From Catellatospora sp. IY07-71 (lineage in GTDB: Bacteria; Actinomycetota; Actinomycetes; Mycobacteriales; Micromonosporaceae), in the NCBI RefSeq assembly GCF_018326265.1, contig NZ_AP023360.1, positions 2,161,501 to 2,225,500 on the forward strand: a stretch of DNA of 64,000 nt. The letters run 5' to 3'. The notes beneath the pieces are model-generated. The model was not told the origin of the DNA, did not search any database, and saw only the letters and a program-made list of their open reading frames with translations. Both the position numbers and the translations under genes were made by a program. Shown piece by piece: positions 24,181-33,408 of the stretch. The stretch's first letter is position 1, and every line of letters begins with the position of its first letter.

Positions 24181-27100
24181 CGCTCGTTTCCAAGCCGCGC
24201 GTCGCGGACGGTCCGCGGTGGACGCCGGAGGAGCTGGCCGCGCGGCTGGAGCTGAAGGAGCCGACGGCCGAGCAGTCCGCCGTGATCAGCGCGCCGGTCG
24301 CGCCGCTGCTGGTCGTCGCGGGTGCGGGGTCCGGCAAGACCGAGACCATGGCCGCGCGGGTGCTGTGGCTGGTCGCCAACCAGCACGTACGCCCCGAGCA
24401 CGTGCTGGGGCTGACGTTCACCCGCAAGGCGGCGGGCGAGCTGGCGCACCGGGTGCGGGTGCGCCTCGGGCAGCTGCGCAGGCACGCGGGCGACCGGATC
24501 CCGGGCGGGCTGGACGGCGAGCCGACCATCGCGACCTACCACTCCTTCGCCGCGCGCATCGTCACCGAGCACGGCCTGCGCGCCGGGTACGAGCCCAGCA
24601 CCCGGCTGCTCACCGAGGCGTCCTGCTGGCAGCTCGCCGACGAGGTGGTGCGCTCCTACACCGGGGACATGACGGCGGTGGAGGCCGCGCCGAGCACGGT
24701 CGTGTCGGCGGTGCTGGCGCTGGCCGGGGAGCTGGCCGAGCACCTGGTCACCCCGGACGGCCTGGCCGCCTGGACCGGCCGCTTCCACGCCACGCTCAGC
24801 GGCAAGCCGGGACGGGTCACCGCCGACGTGCGCGACCTGCTCGCCCGCCAGCGCGCCCGCCTGCAGCTGCTGCCGCTGGTGCGCGCGTACGACCAGCGCA
24901 AGCAGGTGCTGGAGGCGATGGACTTCGGCGACCAGATGTCGCGCGCGGCCCGGGTCGCCCGCGACCATCCCGAGGTCGGCGCGGCCGAGCGGGACCGCTT
25001 CCGGGTGGTCCTGCTCGACGAGTACCAGGACACCAGCCACGCGCAGGTGACGCTGCTGCGGGCGCTGTTCGCCGGGGACGTGGCCGTGGTCGAGGGCGGC
25101 GCGACCGGGCGCGGGCATCCGGTGACCGCCGTGGGCGACCCGTGCCAGTCCATCTACGGCTGGCGCGGGGCCAGCGCGGGCACCCTGGACCGGTTCCCGG
25201 CCGAGTTCCCCGACGTGAACGGCGAGCCCGCGGCGACCGCGCAGCTCGGCCGCAGCTTCCGCAACCGGTCGGAGATCCTGTCGGTGGCGAACAAGATCTC
25301 GGCGCCGCTGCGCGACCGGGGCGCCCGGGTGGTGTCGCTGACCTCGGGCAGCGACGCGCCCGGCATCGTGCAGTGCGCGCTGCTGGAGTCGCACCTGGAC
25401 GAGGCGGACTGGATCGCCGACCAGATCGTGACCGCCTGGCGCACCGAGGCCAAGGTCGCCGACGACCAGAACCCGGCGCACATCCCGGTCGAGCGGCGGC
25501 CCACCTCGGCGGTGCTGGTGCGGGTGCGCTCGCAGATCGCGCCGATCGAGGCCGCGCTGCGCGCCCGCGGGCTGCCGGTCGAGGTGGTCGGCCTGGGCGG
25601 CCTGCTGGACACGCCCGAGGTGCGCGACGTGGTGTGCACGCTGCGCGTGCTCAACGATCCGACGGACGGGGCGAGCCTGCTGCGGCTGCTCACCGGCGCG
25701 CGCTGGCGGATCGGCCCGCGCGACCTGGTGGCGCTGCACCGGCGCTCCCGCGCGCTGGCGCACGAGCGGCGGGTGGCCGCCGGGGACGACGCGGAGATCG
25801 TCAGCGACCGGCTGGACGACGCGGCGCTGTCCGAGGCGCTGGACGACCTCGGCCCGGCCGAGCAGTACTCGGCCGCGGCGTACGCCCGGCTGTCGGCGTA
25901 CGCGCAGGAGCTGGCCGCCCTGCGGGCGCGGCTGGACCAGCCGGTGAGCGACCTGATCGCCGACATCGAGCGCACCACGGGCCTGGACGTCGAGGTCGCG
26001 GTGCGGGCCGGTGAGGTCGGCCTGGCCCGCGCCCACCTGGACACCCTCGGCGAGGTCGCGGCCCGGTTCGCGATCGAGACCGACGGGGCGCCGCTGGGCG
26101 CGTTCCTGGCCTACCTGGCCGCGGCCGAGGACGAGGAGCGCGGGCTGGCCCCGGGCGAGATCGACGTGGCCGAGGGCGCGGTGCAGATCCTCACCGCGCA
26201 CGCGGCCAAGGGCCTGGAGTGGGACGTCGTCGCGGTGGCCGGGCTGACCAAGGACGTGTGGCCGGGGCCGAGCAAGGCCGGCGACCACTACCTCAAGGGC
26301 CTGGGCGTGCTGCCGTTCCCGCTGCGCGGCGACCGCGACGGCCTGCCCGCCCTGCACGTGCAGCGGGCGGGGGACCAGAAGGAGCTGGGCAGGGCCGTCG
26401 CCGAGTTCGAGCAGGAGTGGAAGGAGCACGACGCCCGCGAGGAGCGCCGCCTGGCGTACGTCGCCGTCACCCGCCCCCGGACCTGGCTGTTCGCCTCCGG
26501 GTACTGGTGGGGCGACAAGGTGCGCAAGCCGCGCGGGCCGTCGCCGTTGCTGGAGGAGATAGTCGCGGTGTGCCGGGCCGGGGAGGGCCACGTCGACGTG
26601 TGGGCGCCGGAGCCGGAGCCCGACGCGGTCAACCCGACCAGCGGCGAGGTCGTGTCCACCTGGCCCAGCGATCCGCTCGGCGCGCGCCGCGCCCACGTGG
26701 AGGCCGCCGCGGACCTGGTCCGGGCCATGCTGGACGACCCGGACGGCGGGGTCGCGCTGGCCGAGCACGACGAGGTGACCCGGCGCTGGCGGCAGGAGGC
26801 CGACCTGCTGCTGGTCGAGCGCACCGAGCAGGCGCGCCGGGCGCAGCGGGCCGATGTGGTGCTGCCCGCCCACCTGTCGGTGTCGCAGCTGGTGGCGCTG
26901 CGCAAGGACCCGGTGGCGCTGGCCCGGCGGCTGCGCCGGCCGCTGCCCGCCGCACCCGACCCGTACGCGCGCCGCGGCACCGCCTTCCACCACTGGCTGG
27001 AGCAGCGCTACGGCGCCGACCAGCTGCTCGACCTGGACGACCTGCCCGGCGCCGCGGACGAGGACGCCGCCCCCGACGAGGAGCTGGCGGTGCTGAAGGA

Positions 27101-27464
27101 GCGCTTCGAGCAGAGCGTCTGGGCGGACCGGGTGCCGGTCGAGGTGGAGACGCCGTTCGTGGTCGAGCTGGGCGGGACCGTCGTGCGTGGACGGATGGAC
27201 GCGGTGTTCCGGTCCGGCGACGGCTACGAGGTGGTCGACTGGAAGACCGGCCGGGTGCCCACCGGCGCGGCGGCCACCGCGGCCGCCGTGCAGCTCGCGG
27301 CGTACCGGCTGGCCTGGGCGGCCCTGGCCGGGGTGCCGGTGTCCCAGGTCAGCGCCGCGTTCCACTACGTACGCGACAACCACACCGTGCGCCCGGCGGA
27401 CCTGCTGGACGCGGCGGGGCTGGCCGCGTTGCTGACGGCACTGCCCACCCAGGACGCCGACTGA
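24177..27464 (+). CDS. adnB: AdnB-type helicase-nuclease subunit
   Basis: 1095-aa partner of AdnA, GTG start overlapping the adnA stop. Full UvrD-type motor: AGAGSGKT (~48-55), LTFTRKAAGEL (Ia), VVLLDEYQDTSHAQ (Walker B), GDPCQSIYGWRGA (III), LGRSFRNRSEIL (IV), HAAKGLEWDVVAVAG (V), YVAVTRPRTWLF (VI), then the nuclease domain with GRMDAVF and YEVVDWKTGR. Lacks the Fe-S cysteines of AdnA. In mycobacteria AdnB is the active translocating motor; the intact DEYQD motif here, against the altered one in AdnA, fits that division of labour. Confidence 0.95.
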   Translation: MTLVSKPRVADGPRWTPEELAARLELKEPTAEQSAVISAPVAPLLVVAGAGSGKTETMAARVLWLVANQHVRPEHVLGLTFTRKAAGELAHRVRVRLGQLRRHAGDRIPGGLDGEPTIATYHSFAARIVTEHGLRAGYEPSTRLLTEASCWQLADEVVRSYTGDMTAVEAAPSTVVSAVLALAGELAEHLVTPDGLAAWTGRFHATLSGKPGRVTADVRDLLARQRARLQLLPLVRAYDQRKQVLEAMDFGDQMSRAARVARDHPEVGAAERDRFRVVLLDEYQDTSHAQVTLLRALFAGDVAVVEGGATGRGHPVTAVGDPCQSIYGWRGASAGTLDRFPAEFPDVNGEPAATAQLGRSFRNRSEILSVANKISAPLRDRGARVVSLTSGSDAPGIVQCALLESHLDEADWIADQIVTAWRTEAKVADDQNPAHIPVERRPTSAVLVRVRSQIAPIEAALRARGLPVEVVGLGGLLDTPEVRDVVCTLRVLNDPTDGASLLRLLTGARWRIGPRDLVALHRRSRALAHERRVAAGDDAEIVSDRLDDAALSEALDDLGPAEQYSAAAYARLSAYAQELAALRARLDQPVSDLIADIERTTGLDVEVAVRAGEVGLARAHLDTLGEVAARFAIETDGAPLGAFLAYLAAAEDEERGLAPGEIDVAEGAVQILTAHAAKGLEWDVVAVAGLTKDVWPGPSKAGDHYLKGLGVLPFPLRGDRDGLPALHVQRAGDQKELGRAVAEFEQEWKEHDAREERRLAYVAVTRPRTWLFASGYWWGDKVRKPRGPSPLLEEIVAVCRAGEGHVDVWAPEPEPDAVNPTSGEVVSTWPSDPLGARRAHVEAAADLVRAMLDDPDGGVALAEHDEVTRRWRQEADLLLVERTEQARRAQRADVVLPAHLSVSQLVALRKDPVALARRLRRPLPAAPDPYARRGTAFHHWLEQRYGADQLLDLDDLPGAADEDAAPDEELAVLKERFEQSVWADRVPVEVETPFVVELGGTVVRGRMDAVFRSGDGYEVVDWKTGRVPTGAAATAAAVQLAAYRLAWAALAGVPVSQVSAAFHYVRDNHTVRPADLLDAAGLAALLTALPTQDAD

Positions 27465-27548
27465 CGGTCCGTGCCATCGGAGATCGGCCGAACGCCGGAC
27501 GGAACGAGTCGTCGAACCGACAGCGTGATGTCGTACGCGGCGGGCATT

Positions 27549-27572
27549 GTGGATGCGGAAACACGCATCCGC
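27549..27572 (+). terminator. Hairpin after adnB
   Basis: GTGGATGCG-GAAACA-CGCATCCGC, 9-bp stem with one G-U pair, lying between adnB and the small membrane ORF and ending just before that ORF's GGGAGG. Either an adnAB terminator without T-tract or a 5' element of the next gene. Confidence 0.4.
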
Positions 27573-27585
27573 TGGGAGGCGCGCC

Positions 27586-27729
27586 GTGGAGTCGTCGGTC
27601 CGGGAACTGCTCCTGGTGATGCTGCTCGCGCTCACCGGGCTGGGCATCGCCGGGGCCGTGGTGCTCGCGCCGTGGCACGCGGCGCAGGCCGGTATCGTCG
27701 TCGAGGTGCATCCGCCGGCGCTGCCGTGA
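27586..27729 (+). CDS. Small single-pass membrane protein
   Basis: 47 aa, GTG 27586 with GGGAGG 6 nt upstream. One strong membrane helix (LLLVMLLALTGLGIAGAVVLAPW) followed by a short polar tail (HAAQAGIVVEVHPPALP). No family recognised. It lies between adnB and the S8 pseudoprotease, same strand, and could be co-transcribed with the latter. Confidence 0.65.
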   Translation: MESSVRELLLVMLLALTGLGIAGAVVLAPWHAAQAGIVVEVHPPALP

Positions 27730-27817
27730 ACCGGATGGAGCTGAGACCGTGAACGCCTCGGAACCCGGCCCGTTCCCCCTGGACCGGCGGTTCCTCGATA
27801 TCTGCCGGAGTGGCGCG

Positions 27818-29041
27818 ATGTTCAAGCGGACTTCCCTGGTGACGGCGGCCCTCCTGGCCGCCGTGCTGGTCACGGGCGTGGGCCCGGCCGTGGCGGCCGA
27901 GCCTGATCTCGTCCGCAGCTCCCAGTGGCAGCTCACCGACCTGGACCTCGCCGCCGTGCACCAGCGCGCCACCGGCGAGGGCATCATCGTCGCCGTGATC
28001 GATTCCGGGGTGGACGCCGCCCACCCGGACCTGACCGGCCAGGTGCTGCCGGGCGCGGACGCGGCCTCGGGCACCGATGTGGACGGACGCGGCACCGGGC
28101 TCGCCGGTCTCATCGCAGGTCACGGCCATGTTCCGCCGATCGTGCCGGCGGTGCCGGGCGCGTCGCCGTCCCCGTCCCCGTCGGCCGCGGGCCTGGCGTC
28201 GCCCGAACCGTCCCCGTCGGCCGTGGCGAATCCGCGTACGGCCGGGGTGCTGGGCGTGGCGCCGGGTGCCAAGATCCTGCCGGTGGCGTTCGCGCCGGAG
28301 CCGGGTGCGACCGGCGACCCGGACCTGCTGGCCGCGGCCGTGGACCGGGCCGTGGCCGGGGGCGCGAAGATCATCTGTGTGGCCCGGGGCGTGGCGCCGA
28401 GCGCCCGGCTGGAGTCGTCGATCGAGGCGGCCGTCGCGGCCGGGGTGCTGGTCATCGCGGCCGACGCGGACCGGTCCGGATCGCCGTTCACGCCCTGGCC
28501 CGCGTCGTACCCGGGCGTGCTCAACGCCATCCCGGCCGACCGCTCGGGCCAGGTGCCGGTCGCCCCGCTGAGCGGGCGCACCACCGGTCTCACCGCGCCC
28601 GGCGTGGACCTGGTCACCACCGGGCCCGGCGCGGGCTACCGCATCGACGGCGGAGCCGGTGCCGCGGCGGTGCTCGCCGGTGCCGCCGCCGTGGTCTGGT
28701 CGGCGTACCCGAAGGCGACCGCCCTGCAGGTGGTGCAGCGGCTGCGGCTGTCCGCGCAGGATCTCGGCGCGCCCGGTCCCGACAGCCGATACGGCACCGG
28801 CCTGCTGAACCTGTCCGCCGCGCTGACCGTGGCGCTGCCCGAGGACACTCCGGCGAGCCCGGCCCCGTCCCCGGCGGCGCCCAGCCCCAGCGTCGCGCCG
28901 AGCGCCTCCCCGCTGCCGGTCGCCCTGGCCGACAGCCGTGACTGGCGGCGCTGGCTGGTGGTGCTCCCGCTGCTGCTGTTCTTCACCGGCCTGGGCGTGT
29001 GGGCCGGCCGCGCCTCGCGCACTCCGGCTGCCGCCCGCTGA
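27818..29041 (+). CDS. Membrane-anchored S8 (mycosin-like) pseudoprotease
   Basis: 407 aa with the mycosin build: signal peptide (LVTAALLAAVLVTGVGPAVAA), subtilisin-like domain, Pro/Ser linker and a C-terminal membrane anchor (WLVVLPLLLFFTGLGVWAG). The Asp motif VIDSGVDAAHPDL is intact (D62), but the His motif is GRGTGLAG (Arg91 for His) and the Ser motif GTSxAAPxVAG reads GGAGAAAVLAG (no Ser). A 30-residue Pro/Ser insert follows the His site. It should be proteolytically dead. ATG 27818 has GGAG at ideal distance; an upstream GTG 27749 would hide the signal peptide. Confidence 0.8.
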   Translation: MFKRTSLVTAALLAAVLVTGVGPAVAAEPDLVRSSQWQLTDLDLAAVHQRATGEGIIVAVIDSGVDAAHPDLTGQVLPGADAASGTDVDGRGTGLAGLIAGHGHVPPIVPAVPGASPSPSPSAAGLASPEPSPSAVANPRTAGVLGVAPGAKILPVAFAPEPGATGDPDLLAAAVDRAVAGGAKIICVARGVAPSARLESSIEAAVAAGVLVIAADADRSGSPFTPWPASYPGVLNAIPADRSGQVPVAPLSGRTTGLTAPGVDLVTTGPGAGYRIDGGAGAAAVLAGAAAVVWSAYPKATALQVVQRLRLSAQDLGAPGPDSRYGTGLLNLSAALTVALPEDTPASPAPSPAAPSPSVAPSASPLPVALADSRDWRRWLVVLPLLLFFTGLGVWAGRASRTPAAAR

Positions 29042-29053
29042 CCGCTGCTTCGG

Positions 29054-29101
29054 GTCAGGGCTTCCCTCATGCCGCCTCGGCGGCCTGGCGGGAGCCCTGA
29101 C
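29054..29101 (+). terminator. Terminator after pseudoprotease gene
   Basis: 12-bp stem GTCAGGGCTTCC / GGGAGCCCTGAC (one G-U) closing a 24-nt GC-rich loop. Confidence 0.65.
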
Positions 29102-29233
29102 TGCGCGTGGGGGTGGCAAGTGCCGCTCGCATCTCCTATCGTGTCGGTAGGTTATGTAGGTTTTGGGTCGGGCTGGTCGGCCGGTCCGGCCGGCTGCGCC
29201 TTAACTTGATCAGCGATACGAGGAGGTACGGCC

Positions 29234-30694
29234 ATGGGCATCGCGGTGGTGGTCGGCGGCGGTTGCAGTGGCGTGCTGGCCACTCGTGAGCTGCTGCGGA
29301 CCGGCTGGCAGGTGGTCATGGTCGACCCGGGCGCGCGGCCGGGCCGGGGGCTGGCCTACGGCACCGCCGCCCCGTGGCACCTGCTCAACTCGCCCGCCGC
29401 GGCGATGAGCGCCGACCCCGATCAGCCCGAGGACTTCCTGCGCTGGTGCCGGGTCCGCGACCCGCGGACCGCGCCGGGCGCGTTCGTGCCCCGTACCTGG
29501 TACGGCGACTACCTCACCGAGGTGCTGCGGGAGGCCGACCGCACCGCGCAGGGCCGGCTCACCATGCAGCGCGGCCGGGTGGCCCGGGTGTTCGAGCCGT
29601 CCGCCGCGGGCGGCCCGCTCACCGTGCTGCTCGGCGACGACGTGGTGATCCCGGCCGACCGGGTGGTGCTGGCGCTGGGCCACCCGGCCCCGTCCGCGCC
29701 CGCCCGGCTCGACCCGGCGCTGACCCGCTCGGGCGGCTACGTCGCCGACCCGTGGCGGCCCGGCGCGCTGGAGAACCTGCCCGACGGGCCGATCCTGCTC
29801 ATCGGCACCGGCCTGACCGCCGTCGACGTGGCGCTGAGCCTGTCCCGCGCGGGCCGCCGCGAACTGACCGCCGTCTCCCGGCACGGACTGCTCCCGCAGC
29901 CGCACCGGCCTGCCCCGGTGCCGGGTGCCGACGCGTCGTCGGCATCGGGCACGCAGGCTGCGGCGTCGGCGGTGCCCGGCCCCGGGGCGGTGGCGGCGGC
30001 TCAGGCCGCGACCCTGGCGGCGCTCGGCGAGCTGACGGCCGCCGGTTCGCTCGCGACGATGGTCCGGACCCTGCGCGCGCTCGCCGAGCGGACCGGCGAC
30101 TGGCGGGCGGTGCTGGACGCGCTGCGCCCGCACTGGGACGCGCTGTGGCGGAGCCTGCCCGAGCCGGAGCAGCGCCGCTTCCTGCGGCACCTGGCCCGCT
30201 ACTGGGAGGTGCACCGGCACCGCATGGCCCCGGCCGTGGCCGATGAGATCGACGGACTGCGCGAGCGCGGCGAGCTGCGCATCCAGGCCGCCGAGCTGTG
30301 CGGGCTGCTGCCCGGTGCGGAGGGCGTACGCGTGGTGCTGCGCGAGCGGCACGGCGGCGCGATCACCACGACCGGCTACGCGGCGGTGGTGAACTGTACC
30401 GGGCCGGGCCGGCTGGTCGAGTCCGATCCGCTGGTCCGGGCGCTGGTGGCCGAGGGCATGGCCCGGCCGGGCCCGTACGGCCTGGGCCTGGACACCGACC
30501 CGCACGGCGCGCTGCTGCGCCGCGACGGCTCGGCGCACCCGGCGCTGTGGACACTCGGGCCCACCCGCCGCGGCGTGCTGTGGGAGACCACCGCCGCGCC
30601 GGAGATCCGCGCGCAGGCGAGGGCGCTGGCGCAGGCGCCGGCTGGCGCGGTCGGCCGTGACCTGGCGCCGGTCGCCGAGTGCGTGGAGTCGTAG
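29234..30694 (+). CDS. FAD/NAD(P)-binding protein
   Basis: 486-aa flavoprotein of the NAD_binding_9 type. N-terminal FAD motif VVVGGGCSGVLATRELL (GGGxxG), GRGLAYGT, a second Rossmann motif LLIGTGLTAVDVALSLSRAG (~195-213) for NAD(P)H, and a C-terminal YGLGLDTDPHGALL...LWTLGP stretch. GAGGAGG lies 8 nt before ATG. Such enzymes are N-hydroxylase-like or of unknown substrate; I cannot name one. It stands alone with a terminator before it. Confidence 0.8.
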   Translation: MGIAVVVGGGCSGVLATRELLRTGWQVVMVDPGARPGRGLAYGTAAPWHLLNSPAAAMSADPDQPEDFLRWCRVRDPRTAPGAFVPRTWYGDYLTEVLREADRTAQGRLTMQRGRVARVFEPSAAGGPLTVLLGDDVVIPADRVVLALGHPAPSAPARLDPALTRSGGYVADPWRPGALENLPDGPILLIGTGLTAVDVALSLSRAGRRELTAVSRHGLLPQPHRPAPVPGADASSASGTQAAASAVPGPGAVAAAQAATLAALGELTAAGSLATMVRTLRALAERTGDWRAVLDALRPHWDALWRSLPEPEQRRFLRHLARYWEVHRHRMAPAVADEIDGLRERGELRIQAAELCGLLPGAEGVRVVLRERHGGAITTTGYAAVVNCTGPGRLVESDPLVRALVAEGMARPGPYGLGLDTDPHGALLRRDGSAHPALWTLGPTRRGVLWETTAAPEIRAQARALAQAPAGAVGRDLAPVAECVES

Positions 30695-30775
30695 AGATTC
30701 CCGGCGGGCACCCGCGCGCATGTCACACCCCGCGGGTGCGGACGCGCACTCGGACAGCTTGCTAGGGTCGGTTTT

Positions 30776-32089
30776 GTGTCCACCGAGACCAGCATTCAGA
30801 TCCCGCGCACGGCATACGAGGTGGAGCGGTTCACGCTTCCCAACGGCCTGCGCGTCGTGCTCAGCCCGGACCGCAGCGCACCGGTGATCGGTGTCGCGGT
30901 CGTCTACGACGTGGGCATCCGGTCCGAGCCCGAGGGCCGCACCGGCTTCGCGCACCTTTTCGAGCACCTGATGTTCCAGGGCTCGGCCAACCTGGAGAAG
31001 CTCGCCCACTTCCGGCACGTGCAGGGCGCGGGCGGCACCTTCAACGGCTCGACCCACCTGGACTACACCGACTACTTCGAGACGGTGCCGAGCAACGCGC
31101 TGGAGCGGATGCTCTTCCTGGAGGCCGACCGCATGCGCGGGCCGCGCCTGACCGAGGAGAACCTCAAGAACCAGATCGACGTGGTCAAGGAGGAGATCCG
31201 GGTCAACGTGCTGAACCGGCCGTACGGCGGGTTCCCGTGGCTGAAGCTCCCGCCGGTCATGTTCGACACGTTCCCGAACGCGCACGACGGCTACGGCTCG
31301 TTCAGCGACCTGGAGGCCGCGACCGTGGCCGACGCGGCCGAGTTCTTCGACCGCTACTACGCCTGCGGCAACGCGACGCTCAGCGTCTCCGGCGACTTCG
31401 ACTCGGCGTACGCCCGGACCCTGATCGAGCGGCACTTCGGCGACGTGCCCGCCCGGCCCGCGCCGCAGCTCGCCGACTTCGACGAGCCCGACCTGACCGC
31501 CGAGCGCCGCGAGTCCTACGTGGACCGGCTCGCGCCGCTGCCCGCGGTGGCCTCGGCGTGGCGGGTGCCGAACCCGGTCACCGACTTCGCCGGCTACCTG
31601 CCGTACGTGGTGCTGGCCGAGGTGCTCACCGACGGCGACGCGTCCCGCCTGGTGGAGCGCCTGGTGCTGAAGGACCGCACGGTCACCAGCGTCGGCGGCT
31701 ACCTCGGCTTCATGGGCGAGCCGTTCGAGGTGCGCGACCCCACCGCGCTGCTGCTCCAGTCGCACCTGCCGCCCGGCGGCAGCGTGGACAAGGTGCTGGT
31801 CACCATCGACGAGGAGCTGGACCGGCTGGCCACCGACGGCCTCACCCCGGGCGAGCTGGCCCGCACCCAGGCCCGCATGGCCACGCACCTGCTCCGCGAG
31901 ACGGACGCCGTGCTGGGCCGCGCGCTGCGGATGGCCGTGCTGGAGCTGCAGCGGGGCAACCCCGGCCTGCTCAACGACCTGCCGCACCTGATCGCGGAGG
32001 TGACCGAGGAGCAGATCCGGTCGGCCGCCGCCGCCCTGCGCCCGCACCGCCGGGCTTCCATCGAGGTCGTGCCCGGAGGCAACCAGTGA
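30776..32089 (+). CDS. M16 zinc peptidase, catalytic subunit
   Basis: 437-aa insulinase/pitrilysin-family protein with the inverted zinc motif H60-LF-E63-H64 in FAHLFEHLMFQGS and a downstream Glu in VVKEEIRVN as third ligand. Pairs with the next gene, whose start overlaps this stop. No signal peptide, so cytoplasmic peptide turnover is likely. GTG 30776 lies 7 nt after TAGGGT with no Shine-Dalgarno: leaderless. Confidence 0.93.
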   Translation: MSTETSIQIPRTAYEVERFTLPNGLRVVLSPDRSAPVIGVAVVYDVGIRSEPEGRTGFAHLFEHLMFQGSANLEKLAHFRHVQGAGGTFNGSTHLDYTDYFETVPSNALERMLFLEADRMRGPRLTEENLKNQIDVVKEEIRVNVLNRPYGGFPWLKLPPVMFDTFPNAHDGYGSFSDLEAATVADAAEFFDRYYACGNATLSVSGDFDSAYARTLIERHFGDVPARPAPQLADFDEPDLTAERRESYVDRLAPLPAVASAWRVPNPVTDFAGYLPYVVLAEVLTDGDASRLVERLVLKDRTVTSVGGYLGFMGEPFEVRDPTALLLQSHLPPGGSVDKVLVTIDEELDRLATDGLTPGELARTQARMATHLLRETDAVLGRALRMAVLELQRGNPGLLNDLPHLIAEVTEEQIRSAAAALRPHRRASIEVVPGGNQ

Positions 32090-33408
32090 CGCTGCTCGCT
32101 CTGCCCGAACTGGACGAGACCCGGCCGCTGTCGCTGCCGCTGCAGGCCGAGCGGACGCTGCCCAACGGGCTGACCGTGCTGGCCATCCGCCGGCCGAGCG
32201 TGCCGCTGGCCGAGGTGCGGCTGCGGGTGCCGTTCGCCCGCACCGAGCTGGCCGAGGCCGCGGTGCTGGCGCAGACGCTGTTCTCCGGCACCAGCACCAA
32301 GACCACCGTCCAGATAGCCGCGGACCTGCAGTCGGTCGGCGGCGGCCTGGGCGCCGGGATTGACCCGGACCGGCTGCTGATCAGCGGCAACTCGCTGGTG
32401 TCCGGGCTGGACCGGCTGCTGGAGCTGCTCGCCGAGGTGCTCGACGACGCCGCCTACCCGGAGGGTGAGGTGGCCACCGAGTCCGAGCGCCTGGCCGACC
32501 GGATCCAGGTGGCCCAGAGCCAGCCCGCCCACCTGGCCCGCGTCGCGCTGCTCAAGCGCATCTACCCGGGCCACCCGTACGCGGTGCAGACGCCGTCGGT
32601 GGAGGAGGTGCGCGCGGTGACCCCGGCGGGCCTGCGCGCGCTGCACGCCCGCCGCCTGCACCCGGCCGGGGCGACCCTGGTGCTGGTCGGCGACCTGGAC
32701 CCGGAGCAGGCGGTCGACGTGGCCGCCAAGCGGCTGGGCGGCTGGGACGGCCGGGGCGAGACCGCCGAGCTGCCGCCGATCCCGGCGCTGACGCCGGGGC
32801 CGCTGCTGCTGGTGGACCGGCCCGGCGCGGTGCAGTCGTCGCTGCGCATCGCGCTGCCCGCGGTGCCGCGTACGCACCCGGACCACGCGGCGCTGCAGCT
32901 GGCCAACATGATCTTCGGGGGCTACTTCTCGTCCCGCTGGGTGGAGAACATCCGCGAGGACAAGGGGTACACCTACGGCCCGCACTCGGTGATCGAGCAC
33001 TCGGTGGCCGGCTCCACGCTGACCGTCTCCGCCGAGGTGGCCACCGAGGTCACCGCCCCGGCGCTGGTCGAGACGCTGTACGAGCTGGGCCGCATCGCGG
33101 CGCTGCCGGTGGCCGAGACCGAGCTGGAGCAGGCGCGCCAGTACACGCTGGGCACGCTGCAGCTGGGCATGTCCACGCAGGCCGGGCTGGCCGGGCTGGC
33201 CAGCTCGTACGCCGGGTTCGGGCTGCGCCTGAACTACCTGGCCGACTACTCGGAGCGGCTGGTCGCGGCCACGCTGGAGGACGTGCACCGCGCCGCGGCG
33301 ACGTACCTGGCGCCCGCCGTGGCGGCCCCGGTGATCCTCGGCGACGCGGAGCGGATCCAGGCCGCGGTCGCGGCGATCGTGCCGGTCGAGGTCGAGTCGA
33401 AGCCGTGA
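32086..33408 (+). CDS. M16 family non-catalytic partner subunit
   Basis: 440-aa homologue of the preceding peptidase in which the HxxEH position reads LAQTLFSGTS, so it cannot bind zinc. It keeps the C-terminal M16 features (NMIFGGYFSSRWVENIREDKGYTYG, cited by NMIFGG and DKGYTYG) that supply substrate-binding Arg/Tyr residues in two-chain M16 enzymes. GTG overlaps the upstream TGA; its own stop overlaps nudC, giving a three-gene coupled operon. Confidence 0.92.
   Translation: MTLLALPELDETRPLSLPLQAERTLPNGLTVLAIRRPSVPLAEVRLRVPFARTELAEAAVLAQTLFSGTSTKTTVQIAADLQSVGGGLGAGIDPDRLLISGNSLVSGLDRLLELLAEVLDDAAYPEGEVATESERLADRIQVAQSQPAHLARVALLKRIYPGHPYAVQTPSVEEVRAVTPAGLRALHARRLHPAGATLVLVGDLDPEQAVDVAAKRLGGWDGRGETAELPPIPALTPGPLLLVDRPGAVQSSLRIALPAVPRTHPDHAALQLANMIFGGYFSSRWVENIREDKGYTYGPHSVIEHSVAGSTLTVSAEVATEVTAPALVETLYELGRIAALPVAETELEQARQYTLGTLQLGMSTQAGLAGLASSYAGFGLRLNYLADYSERLVAATLEDVHRAAATYLAPAVAAPVILGDAERIQAAVAAIVPVEVESKP

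Noticed and set aside
27908-28135. GHGH (residues ~101-104) as a displaced catalytic His of the S8 protein
   Set aside because: It lies ten residues past the conserved site and begins a Pro/Ser insert, and the nucleophile Ser is missing as well.
29210-32047. 945-codon minus-strand frame over the flavoprotein and M16 genes
   Set aside because: Same codon-bias shadow; no ribosome site and no recognisable motif.
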